Translations under genes and position numbers: made by a program
Shown: positions 9,212-18,717 of the stretch, one piece after another
How positions within the stretch are numbered: position 1 is the first letter of the stretch
Layout: each line of letters opens with the position of its first letter
Notes under the pieces: generated by a model
Database searches by the model: none
The model's input: only the letters and a program-made list of their open reading frames with translations
Told to the model about the DNA's origin: nothing
NCBI RefSeq assembly: GCF_000155775.1
Contig: NZ_DS989810.1
Coordinates: 598,968-634,699 of the forward strand
Direction: 5' to 3'
Source of the DNA: Glaciecola sp. HTCC2999
Lineage (GTDB): Bacteria > Pseudomonadota > Gammaproteobacteria > Enterobacterales > Alteromonadaceae
DNA length: 35,732 nt

Positions 9212-10312
9212 TTAAAACTCTCCAAACAATAGCTCATTAGGCGATACATTACGTTGTAACAAACGCTGATATTGTTCAATTAATCCAGCAGCTCCACTAA
9301 ACTTAGTCACATTAAAATGCGGTTCAATACCTTTGGCAACTAGCTGCCAAGCTTGTGCATATTCAGCCATAAATCGTTCATGCCCCCACGTTTTTATCAG
9401 CATTTTGATGTGTTGTGGTGCAAAAAAAACCTCACCTTTGAGTTTGCCAAATGGCTTATTTTGCTGAGCTTCAATATCCGTTACACCAATAAATAAGCTC
9501 GTATGATGTAGATGGTCCAAGAGCTCTTGTAACTGTTGCAATAACCCCTTGTTTCCAGCGAAATCCAACACCCATACAGGTGTGGTATAGCGCATATCAG
9601 CCACTTCATTATAGGTAAGCACTTCGTCGTAGCATTCCAGAGCTTCTACAAAATTCACATTCTCCAACGACGTTAATCCCACCACATGAATATGGGTCAA
9701 AGTGTTCAACAACAGCGCTGCCCCAATGGCCGTTTTACTTGAAGCGCTGGTGATGACAATGGTCGTTGCTGTATCGGCAGTTTCGCTAGCAACGAATTGC
9801 TTCAGCGCAAATGAAGTCAAAAATAAGGGGCGAAAATTAGCTTGCCATATTTCTCGGCTCGCGTTGTATTGTGGATCTGCATCACAAAATACATAATTAT
9901 CATACACCGGTGAATTACTGGCACGCTGTGCATGTATATCAGTAAAACCATGTGCGGAGACTTTATCGGCTTGGAAGACCCAATGCGATGCCATGGGTAA
10001 ATAACCAAAAAAGCGTTTGCCTATCGGAATATCAGGATGAGCAGACTCTATCACTTCGGCAAAACCCCATAGCGGAACAATACCATATTCAGTATGGTGC
10101 CCTTGGGCATCGACTGCGGGAAAAAATCCCCAATACCCAAAACTTTCACCCGTCACTGCATAGGTCACATTATTGGCTGATAAACCAAAACGCTGGATAT
10201 TAATGCGGATCTGACCTTTCGTTAACTCAGTATGAATTAACTCATGCTGGGTGATATCGGTGATTTTTGTTTTGTTCACCCATAGTGCAAAGTCAGTTCT
10301 GCTCTGTGTCAT
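9212..10312 (-). CDS. DUF2855 family protein (MDR-like fold expected)
   Basis: A 366-residue protein matching DUF2855, proteins of unknown activity related to medium-chain dehydrogenase/reductases. Recognisable elements are the N-terminal IRINIQRFGLSANNVTYAVTGE, the WGFFPA and PLWGFAEV segments, and a central nucleotide-fold-like stretch TTIVITSASSKTAIGAAL around 187-204. Zinc ligands of classical alcohol dehydrogenases are not evident. It is transcribed away from the saccharopine-dehydrogenase-like gene across a 132-base gap, so the two may share a control region; both are predicted oxidoreductases. Substrate unknown. Confidence 0.82.
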   Translation of the reverse strand: MTQSRTDFALWVNKTKITDITQHELIHTELTKGQIRINIQRFGLSANNVTYAVTGESFGYWGFFPAVDAQGHHTEYGIVPLWGFAEVIESAHPDIPIGKRFFGYLPMASHWVFQADKVSAHGFTDIHAQRASNSPVYDNYVFCDADPQYNASREIWQANFRPLFLTSFALKQFVASETADTATTIVITSASSKTAIGAALLLNTLTHIHVVGLTSLENVNFVEALECYDEVLTYNEVADMRYTTPVWVLDFAGNKGLLQQLQELLDHLHHTSLFIGVTDIEAQQNKPFGKLKGEVFFAPQHIKMLIKTWGHERFMAEYAQAWQLVAKGIEPHFNVTKFSGAAGLIEQYQRLLQRNVSPNELLFGEF

Positions 10313-10444
10313 TAGTCAAACTCCAATATATATATATTCAAAATAATGATGACCCACCAAGCGCTAATGCGTTTTATCTGCTTGTGAGTATTGTACAATT
10401 AGGGAAAGAAAACCAATTAATTTTATCTATTTAAGGACAGACAT

Positions 10445-11650
10445 ATGACAGAAACAACAAAACAATTCGATATTATTGTCTATGGGGCAACTTCATTTGT
10501 CGGTCAAATCATGTTGGAGTATCTGGCTAGTTATCAAGATGAAACGATTTCATGGGCAATGGCTGGACGTAATGAACAAAAATTACTCGATGCCAAACAG
10601 GCCAATAATCTAGAGCATATACCGCATATCATTGCAGATGCAGATGATGAAGCAGCTCTAACAGCAATGTGCAACCAGGCCAACGTCGTCATATCCACGG
10701 TAGGTCCTTACGCATTATATGGTGAAACGTTAGTGAAAGTATGTGCTCAAACAGGGACTGATTATTGTGACTTAACCGGTGAACCACAATGGATTAGGGC
10801 TATGCTCGATAAATATGAGAACACGGCTAAAGCATCCGGCGCGAGAATTATTAATAGTGCAGGTTTTGACTCGATTCCATCAGACTTAGGTGTGTATGCG
10901 TTACAGCAACATGCATTAGCAACCACAGATAAACCAGCTTTTCATATTAAAATGCGTGTTCGTCGTATCAAAGGGGGCGCGTCAGGCGGGACTATTGCTA
11001 GTATGCTCAATGTGGTAGAAGAAGCGGGTAAGAATCCAGCTTTGCGCAAATTGTTAGTCAATCCATATGTACTTTGTCCTGAAGGCCACCCATTTAAGCA
11101 ATATCAAACTAACCATAAAAAAGCGCAGTTTGAAGAAGATACCCAAATGTGGATTATGCCATTTATTATGGCTGCCATTAATGAGCGAATCGTTCATCGT
11201 ACTAATGCACTATTAGATAACCGCTATGGGGAGCATTTTTTATATGATGAAGCGATGTCAGCTAAAAAAGGACTTCAAGCGTGGGGGATGACGCTTGGAC
11301 TGGGTGCTTTTATGGTCGGTGCAAGCATCAAACCTATTCGTAATCTACTCGCCAAACATATACTACCAAAGCCAGGTGAAGGGCCAAGTAAACACGAACA
11401 GCTCAATGGAATGTTTGATATGCGTTTTTATACCACACTGGATAATGGTGACAAGGCAACCGTTAAAGTATGTGGTGATCGAGATCCAGGATACGGGTCA
11501 ACCGCTAAAATGCTGACTCAAGCCGCATTATGTTTAGCCAAAGACGCCCCTGAAGTGGCAGGTGGTTTTTGGACACCAGCAGCAGCACTAAATGATAAAT
11601 TAATCGCTCGTTTAGCAAAGCATGCTGGGGTCACTATCGAGCTTATTTAG
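10445..11650 (+). CDS. Saccharopine dehydrogenase-like oxidoreductase (trans-acting enoyl reductase family)
   Basis: A 401-residue protein with an N-terminal Rossmann fold, DIIVYGATSFVGQIMLEYL at 9-27, then ISTVGPYALYGETLVKVCA and the conserved DYCDLTGEPQWIRAM segment. This matches the SCCPDH-like family, which includes mycobacterial trans-acting enoyl reductases, rather than true lysine-pathway saccharopine dehydrogenase. A hydrophobic stretch at ~280-297 (GMTLGLGAFMVGASIKPI) may associate with membrane or lipid. Reaction and substrate are not known. AAGGA ends a few bases before the ATG. The last eight bases overlap the 3' end of the convergent membrane-protein gene. Confidence 0.85.
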   Translation: MTETTKQFDIIVYGATSFVGQIMLEYLASYQDETISWAMAGRNEQKLLDAKQANNLEHIPHIIADADDEAALTAMCNQANVVISTVGPYALYGETLVKVCAQTGTDYCDLTGEPQWIRAMLDKYENTAKASGARIINSAGFDSIPSDLGVYALQQHALATTDKPAFHIKMRVRRIKGGASGGTIASMLNVVEEAGKNPALRKLLVNPYVLCPEGHPFKQYQTNHKKAQFEEDTQMWIMPFIMAAINERIVHRTNALLDNRYGEHFLYDEAMSAKKGLQAWGMTLGLGAFMVGASIKPIRNLLAKHILPKPGEGPSKHEQLNGMFDMRFYTTLDNGDKATVKVCGDRDPGYGSTAKMLTQAALCLAKDAPEVAGGFWTPAAALNDKLIARLAKHAGVTIELI

Positions 11651-12146
11651 CCTTCTTTTTTTGAATGAGTATATCCGCCTGAGTTCTCAATGATTGCTTA
11701 GTGCGGATATTGGCAAATGCATCTAAACTCGCATCTGGTTTAATATTTTTGACATTAGCCTTACTTTCCTTATCTTCTGTTGGAATAGGCGATATTGAAC
11801 TCGAAGTTTTTGCTTTTGCTGATGCCAATATTTTTTTCAATACAGAGTTATCATCACCCTTTACTGCTTTTTCAAGTGCTTTTTTGTTATTGACCCATTT
11901 GTTAGCATAGAAACACATACAAATGGCCAACAGATAAACTAGGTATTTAATGATAAATGACCATCCCACTGATAAGGGGATCGACCCGTTGTCTTGGGAT
12001 AACTGGTATTGAGCCCACTGCACATAATCATCATGAATTAAGCCAATCACAAATACACTGACGATTAACGTCAACACACTGAGGATCATAAATTTATAGT
12101 TGCGCCACAAAGCTGCAGTGAGAACGAGATTAATGAGTTTGTTCAT
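11643..12146 (-). CDS. Hypothetical protein with two membrane segments
   Basis: I do not recognise this 167-residue protein. Two hydrophobic segments are visible at about 18-38 (KFMILSVLTLIVSVFVIGLI) and 64-84 (FIIKYLVYLLAICMCFYANK). They are separated by a polar loop and followed by a long basic, Ser/Lys-rich tail ending QKKKAK. The positive tail suggests a cytoplasmic C-terminus. It starts one base after the stop of the 75-residue gene, so the two are almost certainly co-transcribed and translationally coupled. It converges with the oxidoreductase gene and overlaps its last eight bases. Confidence 0.7.
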   Translation of the reverse strand: MNKLINLVLTAALWRNYKFMILSVLTLIVSVFVIGLIHDDYVQWAQYQLSQDNGSIPLSVGWSFIIKYLVYLLAICMCFYANKWVNNKKALEKAVKGDDNSVLKKILASAKAKTSSSISPIPTEDKESKANVKNIKPDASLDAFANIRTKQSLRTQADILIQKKKAK

Positions 12147-12147
12147 A

Positions 12148-12375
12148 TTAGCCGAAAACCCCTATACCAAGCACCGCTAGCACAGCTAAAATTCCCTTCT
12201 CTTTTATCGCAGAATGAATTTTACGCTCTTCTTCTGCCACAATAATTTCAAGTTCATCTTCAGAGAAATCTTCTAACGCACGTTCACATAATAAAATTCG
12301 AACTTGAGCATTTTCAATCGCCTTATCTCGAATAGCTTGGCGCGTTTTATCTTTTAACGTTACAAATGGATTCAC
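12148..12375 (-). CDS. Small hypothetical protein with hydrophobic C-terminus
   Basis: A 75-residue protein of unknown function. The first ~55 residues are highly charged and probably helical (ERALEDFSEDELEIIVAEEER). The last ~15 residues, GILAVLAVLGIGVFG, are hydrophobic and could form a short membrane tail. The start is GTG at 12375: AGGAAG lies five bases upstream and no in-frame ATG competes. The gene is directly coupled to the two-helix protein downstream, suggesting a joint membrane-associated role. No function can be named. Confidence 0.7.
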   Translation of the reverse strand: MNPFVTLKDKTRQAIRDKAIENAQVRILLCERALEDFSEDELEIIVAEEERKIHSAIKEKGILAVLAVLGIGVFG

Positions 12376-12643
12376 AATATCTTCCTACATTAGCTCATTA
12401 CAGTTTACACAAAACAATCCTCTGTATCAGTATCTAGATAATCATCATCGAACTCTGGGTACATTAATTGTTTCAAATTGACCATTTTAACTTAGATCAT
12501 TTTATCATCCGGCAAGACATTTTTGATGTCACATCCAAAGTGTACTTAATAGGTTCGAAAGTCAGTATAAATAAATGACATATCTACGACTCAAATATTA
12601 TACCCGCAAATAAGGTTTACCCTTTAATTTATCTCGTTGAGCG
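12376..12643. other. Intergenic region between the divergent small-gene pair and his
   Basis: Apart from the doubtful micro-ORF at 12405-12485 and the ribosome-binding site of the 75-residue gene at its left end, I see no gene, tRNA, strong hairpin or repeat here. It must hold the promoter for the leftward small genes, but no convincing -35/-10 pair stood out. Confidence 0.5.
12405..12485 (-). CDS. Possible 26-residue acidic micro-ORF
   Basis: An ATG-to-TAA frame encodes 26 residues ending PEFDDDYLDTDTEDCFV, strongly acidic. It stops 29 bases before the GTG of the 75-residue gene on the same strand. No good ribosome-binding site is seen before the ATG at 12485 (only TTAAGT-like sequence). 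It may be chance or a leader ORF of the small gene pair. Confidence 0.25.
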   Translation of the reverse strand: MVNLKQLMYPEFDDDYLDTDTEDCFV

Positions 12644-12672
12644 TTGCAACAGACAACAATTTTAGATATTAT
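12644..12672 (+). promoter_or_regulatory. Probable his operon sigma-70 promoter
   Basis: TTGCAA at 12644-12649 (-35, 4 of 6 consensus bases) and TATTAT at 12667-12672 (-10, 5 of 6) are separated by exactly 17 bases. The predicted start near 12679 leaves about 22 bases before the leader-peptide ATG, similar to the layout of the enterobacterial his operon. Confidence 0.6.
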
Positions 12673-12701
12673 TCACACACTAAATATTTATAAAGAACAT
12701 A

Positions 12702-12746
12702 ATGAATTTTATCTACGCAAATCATCACCATCATATTAGTGCATAA
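12702..12746 (+). CDS. hisL: his operon leader peptide
   Basis: A 14-residue peptide, MNFIYANHHHHISA, with four consecutive His codons (12723-12734). Ribosome stalling at these codons when charged tRNA-His is scarce would select the antiterminator fold of the RNA that follows. The E. coli hisL peptide has seven consecutive His residues, so this sensor is shorter. The stop codon is already part of the first attenuator stem, as expected for coupling translation to folding. Evidence is direct: His run, position before hisG and adjoining hairpins. Confidence 0.9.
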   Translation: MNFIYANHHHHISA

Positions 12747-12845
12747 CCTTTCAGGTTTCGTGCTGGAAGGGTTGTGTTTCCTTCCAGAGGCGTAGATTTT
12801 AAAGAATTGATACCCCCGGAAGGCACCTTTCGGGGGTTTTTCGTT
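12745..12845 (+). promoter_or_regulatory. his operon transcription attenuator
   Basis: Four mutually exclusive pairings can be traced. A:B is 12745-12752 with 12766-12773 (eight pairs, one G-U), the pause hairpin. B:C is 12763-12770 with 12780-12787 (eight perfect pairs, nine-base loop). C:D is 12780-12785 with 12818-12823 (CCTTCC with GGAAGG), the antiterminator core. D:E is 12812-12823 with 12826-12837, the terminator. Stalling on the His codons would block A:B, allow B:C and so leave D:E free to terminate unless C:D also competes; the balance must be modelled with ribosome position. The parts are those of a classical amino-acid attenuator. Confidence 0.85.
12812..12845 (+). terminator. his attenuator intrinsic terminator
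   Basis: ACCCCCGGAAGG pairs with CCTTTCGGGGGT (one G-U) around a minimal loop, followed directly by TTTTTCGTTTTT. It is very GC-rich against an AT-rich background and lies 55 bases before hisG, so it is the attenuation terminator rather than the end of an upstream gene. Confidence 0.9.
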
Positions 12846-12899
12846 TTTATTAGTTTGTTATTTCACCATTCACAAAGTTAACGCGAGAGGAACTATCGC

Positions 12900-13799
12900 A
12901 TGAGTGATACACGTAGGCTGCGCATTGCCATTCAAAAATCAGGTCGTTTATCAGATGACAGCATTGCTTTATTAAAAGCCATTGGAGTGAAGTTACAAAT
13001 TCGTGATCGCTTATTGATTGCCCATTCCACCAATGAACCCATTGATTTATTACGCGTACGCGATGATGACATCCCAGGTCTAGTAATGGACGGTGTAGCT
13101 GATTTAGGTTTTATCGGTGAAAACGAGCTTGAAGAGAAAATGCTAGAACGCCAAGCAGCGAATAAACCGAGTGATTTTATCACATTACGCCGCTTAGATT
13201 ACGGTGGTTGTCGTTTATCCTTAGCCGTGCCAAATGAACTAGATTATAGCGATGTAAACTCGTTACAAGGTAAAAAAGTGGCAACGACTTACCCGTATTT
13301 ATTAGAACGCTTTTTCAAAGAAAAGAATGTCGATGCACAAGCAGTCATGTTAACTGGCTCAGTTGAAGTCGCGCCTCGCGCAGGTATAGCTGATGCAATT
13401 TGCGACTTAGTCTCCACTGGTGCCACCTTAGAAGCTAACGGGTTACATGAAGAAGATGTGATTTTTGATTCAAAAGCGGTACTTATTCAAAAATCAGATG
13501 CGTTATCTGATGAAAAGCAGGCCATGATCAATCGCTTCTTACCGCGTATTGATGGCGTAATGCAAGCAAAAGAAAGTAAATACATCATGTTACACGCACC
13601 TAAGGCTTATTTAGAGCAAGTGAAAAGCTTACTACCTGGCGCAGAGAACCCAACAGTATTGCCGCTAGCGCAAAATGATGAAACCGTCGCCATTCACGTG
13701 GTCAGCACAGAGACCTTATTCTGGACCACCATGGAAAAACTTAAAGCGCTTGGCTGTAGCTCTATCTTGGTGATGCCAATTGAAAAAATGATGGGCTAA
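12900..13799 (+). CDS. hisG: ATP phosphoribosyltransferase (HisG, long form)
   Basis: HisG catalyses the first step of histidine synthesis, joining ATP and PRPP, and is feedback-inhibited by histidine. The 299 residues equal the E. coli length and belong to the long, self-regulated form with a C-terminal ACT-like domain (~225-299), so no HisZ partner is needed. Conserved segments include [16 protein letters not shown] at the N-terminus, [12 protein letters not shown], and [19 protein letters not shown], which forms the PRPP loop. GAGAGG at 12885-12890 sets the ATG at 12900. It is the first structural gene after the attenuator. Confidence 0.97.
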   Translation: MSDTRRLRIAIQKSGRLSDDSIALLKAIGVKLQIRDRLLIAHSTNEPIDLLRVRDDDIPGLVMDGVADLGFIGENELEEKMLERQAANKPSDFITLRRLDYGGCRLSLAVPNELDYSDVNSLQGKKVATTYPYLLERFFKEKNVDAQAVMLTGSVEVAPRAGIADAICDLVSTGATLEANGLHEEDVIFDSKAVLIQKSDALSDEKQAMINRFLPRIDGVMQAKESKYIMLHAPKAYLEQVKSLLPGAENPTVLPLAQNDETVAIHVVSTETLFWTTMEKLKALGCSSILVMPIEKMMG

Positions 13800-13851
13800 C
13801 TTTTTTAGCTCGTCGATACGATTAATCAAGGTTTAGTAAAGGCACAATAAC

Positions 13852-15162
13852 ATGCTTATACAATGGAATTCATTAGCTCCAACGGCCCAAATGGATGCGC
13901 TTGCGCGTCCTGCGATGGCTGATAGTGCAGCACTCACCGCCACGGTCAAAGACATCATTGATGATGTTGCTACCCGAGGTGATGAAGCCGTGCTATCTAT
14001 GACGGCTAAGTTTGATGGCGTCGAGCTCGCATCATTGGCACTCAGTAAAACGCTAATTGAAGCAGGTATTGCGACATTAGATGACACGATAAAAACGTCT
14101 ATCAATGTTGCGTTTGCGAATATCACTGCATTTCATGAAGCACAGCGGCCACAAGATGTGCAGTTAACCACCCAACCTGGCGTGGATTGCGAACTTAAAC
14201 ATGTGCCCATTGAAGCGGTCGGTTTATATATCCCAGGTGGTACCGCACCACTACCCTCAACGGTATTAATGCTCGGTGCAACCGCTCAAGTGGCTGGCTG
14301 TCCACGTAAAGTACTTTGTAGTCCACCCAATGCGCATGGCTCACTGGCGCCTGAAATTTTATATGCCGCGTCTTTATGTGGGATCAATGAGATTTATTTG
14401 TGTGGTGGTGCTCAAGCTATTGCGGCACTCGCTTTAGGGACCGATACAATTGGCAAAGTGAATAAAATCTTTGGTCCGGGAAACAGCTTTGTAACAGAGG
14501 CGAAACAGCAAGTATCATTATTACCAGCAGGACCTGCAATTGATATGCCTGCAGGACCATCAGAGGTACTCGTGCTAGCCGACCAGTTTGCGGATGCAGA
14601 CTTTGTCGCGTCCGATCTATTATCTCAAGCTGAACATGGCAAAGATTCCCAAGCTATTTTGGTTACTGAGTCCCTTGCCTTCGCTCAAGCGGTACAAGTG
14701 GCCGTAACGGAACAACTAGCAACATTATCTCGTTGTGACATTGCTACTCATGCAATGCAACACGCACGTTATATTGTTACCGAGTCGATCGAACAAGCTA
14801 TCGAAGTCTCAAATGAATATGCACCTGAGCACTTGATCGTTCAAGTCCGTGATACCGATGCAGCCTTAGCATCATTAACTAACGCAGGTTCGATTTTTGT
14901 TGGTGCTTGGTCACCTGAATCGGCCGGTGATTATGCTTCTGGAACGAATCACGTATTACCGACTTACGGTTATTCTCGACATTATTCTAGTCTCGGATTA
15001 TTGGATTTCATGCGTCGTTATACGGTGCAAACCTTGTCTAAAGAAGGCCTGGCGGAATTAGGCCCGCATATTATGAACTTAGCCAATGCTGAAGGGCTAG
15101 ATGCACACCGCCAAGCAGTTGCTATTCGCCTAGCTAAACTTAACCAACATGAGACACTATAA
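13852..15162 (+). CDS. hisD: Histidinol dehydrogenase
   Basis: HisD oxidises L-histidinol to histidine in two NAD-dependent steps and uses a zinc ion. The 436 residues are close to the E. coli 434. Zinc ligands Q259, H262, D360 and H419 and the catalytic pair E326-H327 (in YAPEHL) are all present at the E. coli numbering. The PAGPSEVLV motif at 233-241 is also intact. An AAAGG sits about ten bases before the ATG. The 52-base gap to hisG has no terminator and the operon continues. Confidence 0.97.
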   Translation: MLIQWNSLAPTAQMDALARPAMADSAALTATVKDIIDDVATRGDEAVLSMTAKFDGVELASLALSKTLIEAGIATLDDTIKTSINVAFANITAFHEAQRPQDVQLTTQPGVDCELKHVPIEAVGLYIPGGTAPLPSTVLMLGATAQVAGCPRKVLCSPPNAHGSLAPEILYAASLCGINEIYLCGGAQAIAALALGTDTIGKVNKIFGPGNSFVTEAKQQVSLLPAGPAIDMPAGPSEVLVLADQFADADFVASDLLSQAEHGKDSQAILVTESLAFAQAVQVAVTEQLATLSRCDIATHAMQHARYIVTESIEQAIEVSNEYAPEHLIVQVRDTDAALASLTNAGSIFVGAWSPESAGDYASGTNHVLPTYGYSRHYSSLGLLDFMRRYTVQTLSKEGLAELGPHIMNLANAEGLDAHRQAVAIRLAKLNQHETL

Positions 15163-15181
15163 TGTCCAAGAGTGACTTTTT

Positions 15182-16300
15182 ATGAGTAGATTAACGTCGT
15201 TATTACGTCAATTAGTCGCCAAGCATGTGCAAGACTTGGTGCCTTACGCATCTGCGCGACGGTTATTTTCCAGTGCCAGCCAAAGCACGGATAAATCAGC
15301 ACCGGTATGGTTAAATGCTAATGAAGCCCCTGTCGCAGGTGATTATCAGATTGACTCCGGTTTATATAATCGCTATCCAGATTGCCAGCCAGATGCGTTA
15401 ATTGCAGGGTATGCTGACTATGCAGGTATACAAGCATCGCAAGTCCTTGCCACTCGTGGCGCAGATGAAGGGATTGAACTGCTGATCCGTACGTTTTGTA
15501 ACGCGCCAGATGATCATATTCTTATCTGTCCGCCAACCTACGGAATGTATGCAATCAGCGCGGCAACTGCGAATATCGGCGTGCATCATGCACCGCTCAA
15601 TGACGATTTTTCATTAGATCTCGATGCAATTAAAGCATTCAAAGGTCGGACTAATTTGGTTTTTTTATGTTCACCGAATAACCCAACAGGTAATCAACTC
15701 GCATTAGAAGATGTCGTGAACATCGTCGAGCATTTCGCCGATAGTGCACTTGTGGTTATCGATGAGGCGTATGTCGAGTTTGCTTCGTATAATACGACAA
15801 CGTTGTTAGCTGATTATCCACATGTGGTGATCCTGCGTACACTATCTAAAGCATTTGGCTTAGCCGGACTGCGTTGCGGCTTTACACTCGCCCAGCCTGA
15901 AGTGATCGAGCAATTACTAAAAGTGATTGCCCCTTACCCTATCAGTGCGCCGGTGGCAGATATCGCTATCCAAGCATTATCAGCATCAGGATTAGCGTCA
16001 ATGCAGACTCAGGTAAGCACACTGCAAGCAGAACAAGCACAACTGGTCAACGTATTACCCACCATTGGTGATATTGAATTAGTCGGTCGGCAAGATGCTA
16101 ATTTTGTGTTATTCCGTACTGCACAAAAAGATGCGTTGATGCAATATTTAGTGCATCAACAGGTGTTCATACGCGACCAATCTAAACAGCTAAAATTAGG
16201 CCAATGTTTACGCATTAGTGTCGGTACCGCGCAGCAGAACGCACGCTTAATTACTCTTATTCAACAGTTTTACGCAATACAGGAGGCAACTGCCTTATGA
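15182..16300 (+). CDS. hisC: Histidinol-phosphate aminotransferase
   Basis: HisC transfers an amino group from glutamate to imidazole-acetol phosphate using pyridoxal phosphate. The 372-residue protein shows fold-type I features: CSPNNPTGN at 163-171, DEAYVEF at 194-200 and the PLP lysine K223 in [16 protein letters not shown]. The N-terminal [11 protein letters not shown] matches HisC rather than other aminotransferases. The ATG at 15182 has only AAGAG about ten bases upstream. A seven-codon frame (ATG at 15162) overlaps the hisD stop and ends just before, which might help reinitiation. It overlaps hisB in an ATGA. Confidence 0.96.
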   Translation: MSRLTSLLRQLVAKHVQDLVPYASARRLFSSASQSTDKSAPVWLNANEAPVAGDYQIDSGLYNRYPDCQPDALIAGYADYAGIQASQVLATRGADEGIELLIRTFCNAPDDHILICPPTYGMYAISAATANIGVHHAPLNDDFSLDLDAIKAFKGRTNLVFLCSPNNPTGNQLALEDVVNIVEHFADSALVVIDEAYVEFASYNTTTLLADYPHVVILRTLSKAFGLAGLRCGFTLAQPEVIEQLLKVIAPYPISAPVADIAIQALSASGLASMQTQVSTLQAEQAQLVNVLPTIGDIELVGRQDANFVLFRTAQKDALMQYLVHQQVFIRDQSKQLKLGQCLRISVGTAQQNARLITLIQQFYAIQEATAL

Positions 16301-17370
16301 GTGCAGCTCAACCTATTTTATTTATTGACCGTGACGGTACCTTGGTTGAAGAGCCACCGGTAGATAAGCAACTTGATACCTTAGCTAAGTTAAAGTTTGA
16401 ACCACAAGTTATTCCAGTGTTGTTACAGTTGCAACAAGCGGGTTTTCGCTTAGTAATGGTGTCAAACCAAGACGGATTAGGAACCGATAGTTTTCCACAA
16501 GCCGATTTTGATTTACCCCATAACGCAATGATGGATATTTTTAGTTCTCAAGGCATTACGTTTGATGATGTATTAATTTGTCCCCATTTCCCTGAAGATA
16601 ACTGTACTTGCCGTAAACCTCATTTAGGTTTGGTCAAAGATTACTTACAACAAGGGCGCATTGATTTTACTCAGTCTTATGTCATTGGCGACCGTATCAC
16701 TGATGTCCAATTAGCAGAGAATATGGGCATAAAGAGTTTCCAATATCATCCAGAAACACTTAACTGGCCAATGATTGCCACACAATTATTACACAATGAA
16801 CGCACGGCTACAGTGGAGAGAAATACATCTGAAACTAAAATTAAGGTCGACGTAAACCTAGATCACTTCCGCCCGGCAAAGATTGCTACGGGTATTGGCT
16901 TCTTTGATCACATGCTTGACCAAATCGCGACACACGGCGGGTTTGTCTTAGATGTGAATGTCGATGGTGATTTACATATTGATGATCATCACTCTGTAGA
17001 AGATACTGCATTAGCGATTGGCCAAGCATTAAAGCAAGCTTTAGGAAATAAACGTGGGATCCACCGTTTTGGATTCGCGCTACCGATGGATGAGTGCCGA
17101 GCAGAATGTCTCATGGATATTTCTAATCGTCCGGTATTACAGTTCTCAGCCAACTTTAGTGATAGTCATGTCGGTGAAATGTCGACGCAAATGGTAGAGC
17201 ATTTCTTCCACTCTATCTCGCAATCTATGGGCTTATCGTTACATTTAAGTACCACTGATGGCAATGCGCATCATCAGGTCGAAAGCTTATTTAAAGTGTT
17301 CGGACGCGCTTTGCGACAAGCGATCCGTAAAGAAGGCGATGCCATGCCTAGCTCAAAAGGAGCATTGTAA
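16297..17370 (+). CDS. hisB: Bifunctional histidinol-phosphatase / imidazoleglycerol-phosphate dehydratase
   Basis: A fused enzyme for two steps of histidine synthesis, as in enterobacteria. Residues ~5-165 form a HAD phosphatase with nucleophile D11 and D13 (FIDRDGTL) and a structural zinc site C95, H97, C103 and C105. Residues ~170-357 form the dehydratase with FFDHMLDQ (H205), [10 protein letters not shown] at 229-238 and a second [16 protein letters not shown] repeat. The length (357) matches E. coli HisB (355). It starts inside the hisC stop and ends one base before the hisH start. Confidence 0.97.
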   Translation: MSAAQPILFIDRDGTLVEEPPVDKQLDTLAKLKFEPQVIPVLLQLQQAGFRLVMVSNQDGLGTDSFPQADFDLPHNAMMDIFSSQGITFDDVLICPHFPEDNCTCRKPHLGLVKDYLQQGRIDFTQSYVIGDRITDVQLAENMGIKSFQYHPETLNWPMIATQLLHNERTATVERNTSETKIKVDVNLDHFRPAKIATGIGFFDHMLDQIATHGGFVLDVNVDGDLHIDDHHSVEDTALAIGQALKQALGNKRGIHRFGFALPMDECRAECLMDISNRPVLQFSANFSDSHVGEMSTQMVEHFFHSISQSMGLSLHLSTTDGNAHHQVESLFKVFGRALRQAIRKEGDAMPSSKGAL

Positions 17371-17371
17371 G

Positions 17372-17980
17372 ATGGCACAAAATATTGTCATTATTGATAC
17401 AGGCTGTGCCAATATCTCATCGGTAAAATTTGCACTTGAACGATTAGGTGTAGCAGTCACTGTTTCGGATGATCCCGCAACAATCAAGGCCTCCGACAAA
17501 GCTTTTTTACCCGGTGTGGGTTCAGCGCAAAATGCAATGGCTTCAATAGCTCAAAAAGGGTTAATTGAAACTATACAACAGTTAACTCAGCCTACGCTTG
17601 GCGTTTGCTTGGGGATGCAGCTCATGACCCAACTCTCGCATGAAAGCGGTTTGCATAATGCTGAGCATGTAGATTGCTTAGGCTTGATCCCTGGCACAGT
17701 AGAAAAAATGTCAGTCGGCAAGCTTCGCCTTCCTCACATGGGTTGGAATACTGTCAATCCAAGTAACAATGAGTTATTTAAAGGCATTAGCCACGGTACG
17801 TATTTTTACTTTGTACATGGTTATGCCGTGCCTGTTTATGAGCATACCTTAGCCAGTTGTGAATATGGCATGGCATTTAGCGCCGCGATCCACAAAGATA
17901 ACTTTTATGGGGTGCAGTTCCACCCTGAGCGCTCTGGTGATGCCGGTGCCCAACTTCTTGAAAATTTTGTGAGTTTATAA
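17372..17980 (+). CDS. hisH: Imidazole glycerol phosphate synthase, glutaminase subunit
   Basis: HisH hydrolyses glutamine and delivers ammonia through HisF. It is a class I glutamine amidotransferase of 202 residues with the catalytic triad C79 (GVCLGMQ), H184 and E186 (VQFHPERSG) and the oxyanion segment PGVGS. An open frame extends upstream into hisB, but the ATG at 17372 is chosen: AAGGAG at 17357-17362 precedes it, [11 protein letters not shown] aligns with the family start, and the hisB stop is one base before. It overlaps hisA by one base. Confidence 0.96.
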   Translation: MAQNIVIIDTGCANISSVKFALERLGVAVTVSDDPATIKASDKAFLPGVGSAQNAMASIAQKGLIETIQQLTQPTLGVCLGMQLMTQLSHESGLHNAEHVDCLGLIPGTVEKMSVGKLRLPHMGWNTVNPSNNELFKGISHGTYFYFVHGYAVPVYEHTLASCEYGMAFSAAIHKDNFYGVQFHPERSGDAGAQLLENFVSL

Positions 17981-18717
17981 TGATTATCCCAGCAATCGAT
18001 TTAATTGATGGCGCAGTAGTGCGTCTTTACCAAGGGGATTACGCCCAAAAAACCCAGTATCAACTCGACCCGGTTGATGTCGTCAACACCTATGCTGATG
18101 CTGGTGCTAAATGGTTGCATATCGTTGATTTAACCGGTGCTAAAGATGTCGAAAAACGTCAATTAACCTTAATCAAAAAAATGGTCGATACCGGTCGGAT
18201 GTCTTTCCAAGCAGGCGGTGGTATTCGTACTGAAGCCGATGTAGCAGGCTTATTAGACATTGGCGTTAAACGCGTTGTGATTGGCTCTTTAGCTGTCAAA
18301 GAGCCAGAGTTAGTCAAATCGTGGATCGTCAAATACGGTCCTGAAGCGATTGTGTTAGCCTTAGATGTAAATATTAACGCTGAAGGTGATAAGTGTATTG
18401 CTACACACGGATGGCAAGAAGATTCAGGTGTACCAATAGAAGGGCTATTAACCGATATGTTATCGGTTGGCGCAAAACATGTGTTATGTACCGATATCAG
18501 TCGTGATGGCACATTACAAGGAGCCAATGCTGAGCTTTATGATGAAATGAAAAAGGCCTTTCCAAGTGTGGTGTGGCAAGCATCAGGCGGGATTGGCTCA
18601 CTTGATGATATTGCACGTCTAGGACCCACAAATGTCGATGGTGTCATTTTAGGTCGTGCGCTATTAGAAGGTAAATTCACTCTTGAGGAGGCGATTGCAT
18701 GTTGGCAAGACGCATAA
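17980..18717 (+). CDS. hisA: Phosphoribosylformimino-AICAR phosphate isomerase (HisA)
   Basis: HisA catalyses the Amadori rearrangement of ProFAR to PRFAR on a TIM barrel. The 245 residues include the catalytic aspartates D7 (PAIDLIDG) and D129 (LALDVNIN), and the phosphate-binding repeats QAGGGIR at 77-83 and ASGGIGS near 196-202. The ATG shares a base with the hisH TAA. The coding end overlaps hisF by 19 bases, an arrangement favouring coupled translation. Confidence 0.97.
   Translation: MIIPAIDLIDGAVVRLYQGDYAQKTQYQLDPVDVVNTYADAGAKWLHIVDLTGAKDVEKRQLTLIKKMVDTGRMSFQAGGGIRTEADVAGLLDIGVKRVVIGSLAVKEPELVKSWIVKYGPEAIVLALDVNINAEGDKCIATHGWQEDSGVPIEGLLTDMLSVGAKHVLCTDISRDGTLQGANAELYDEMKKAFPSVVWQASGGIGSLDDIARLGPTNVDGVILGRALLEGKFTLEEAIACWQDA

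Noticed and set aside
17258..17371. N-terminal extension of hisH into hisB
   Set aside because: The extension is out of frame in hisB, has no homology to HisH, and the ATG at 17372 has AAGGAG upstream and matches the family start.
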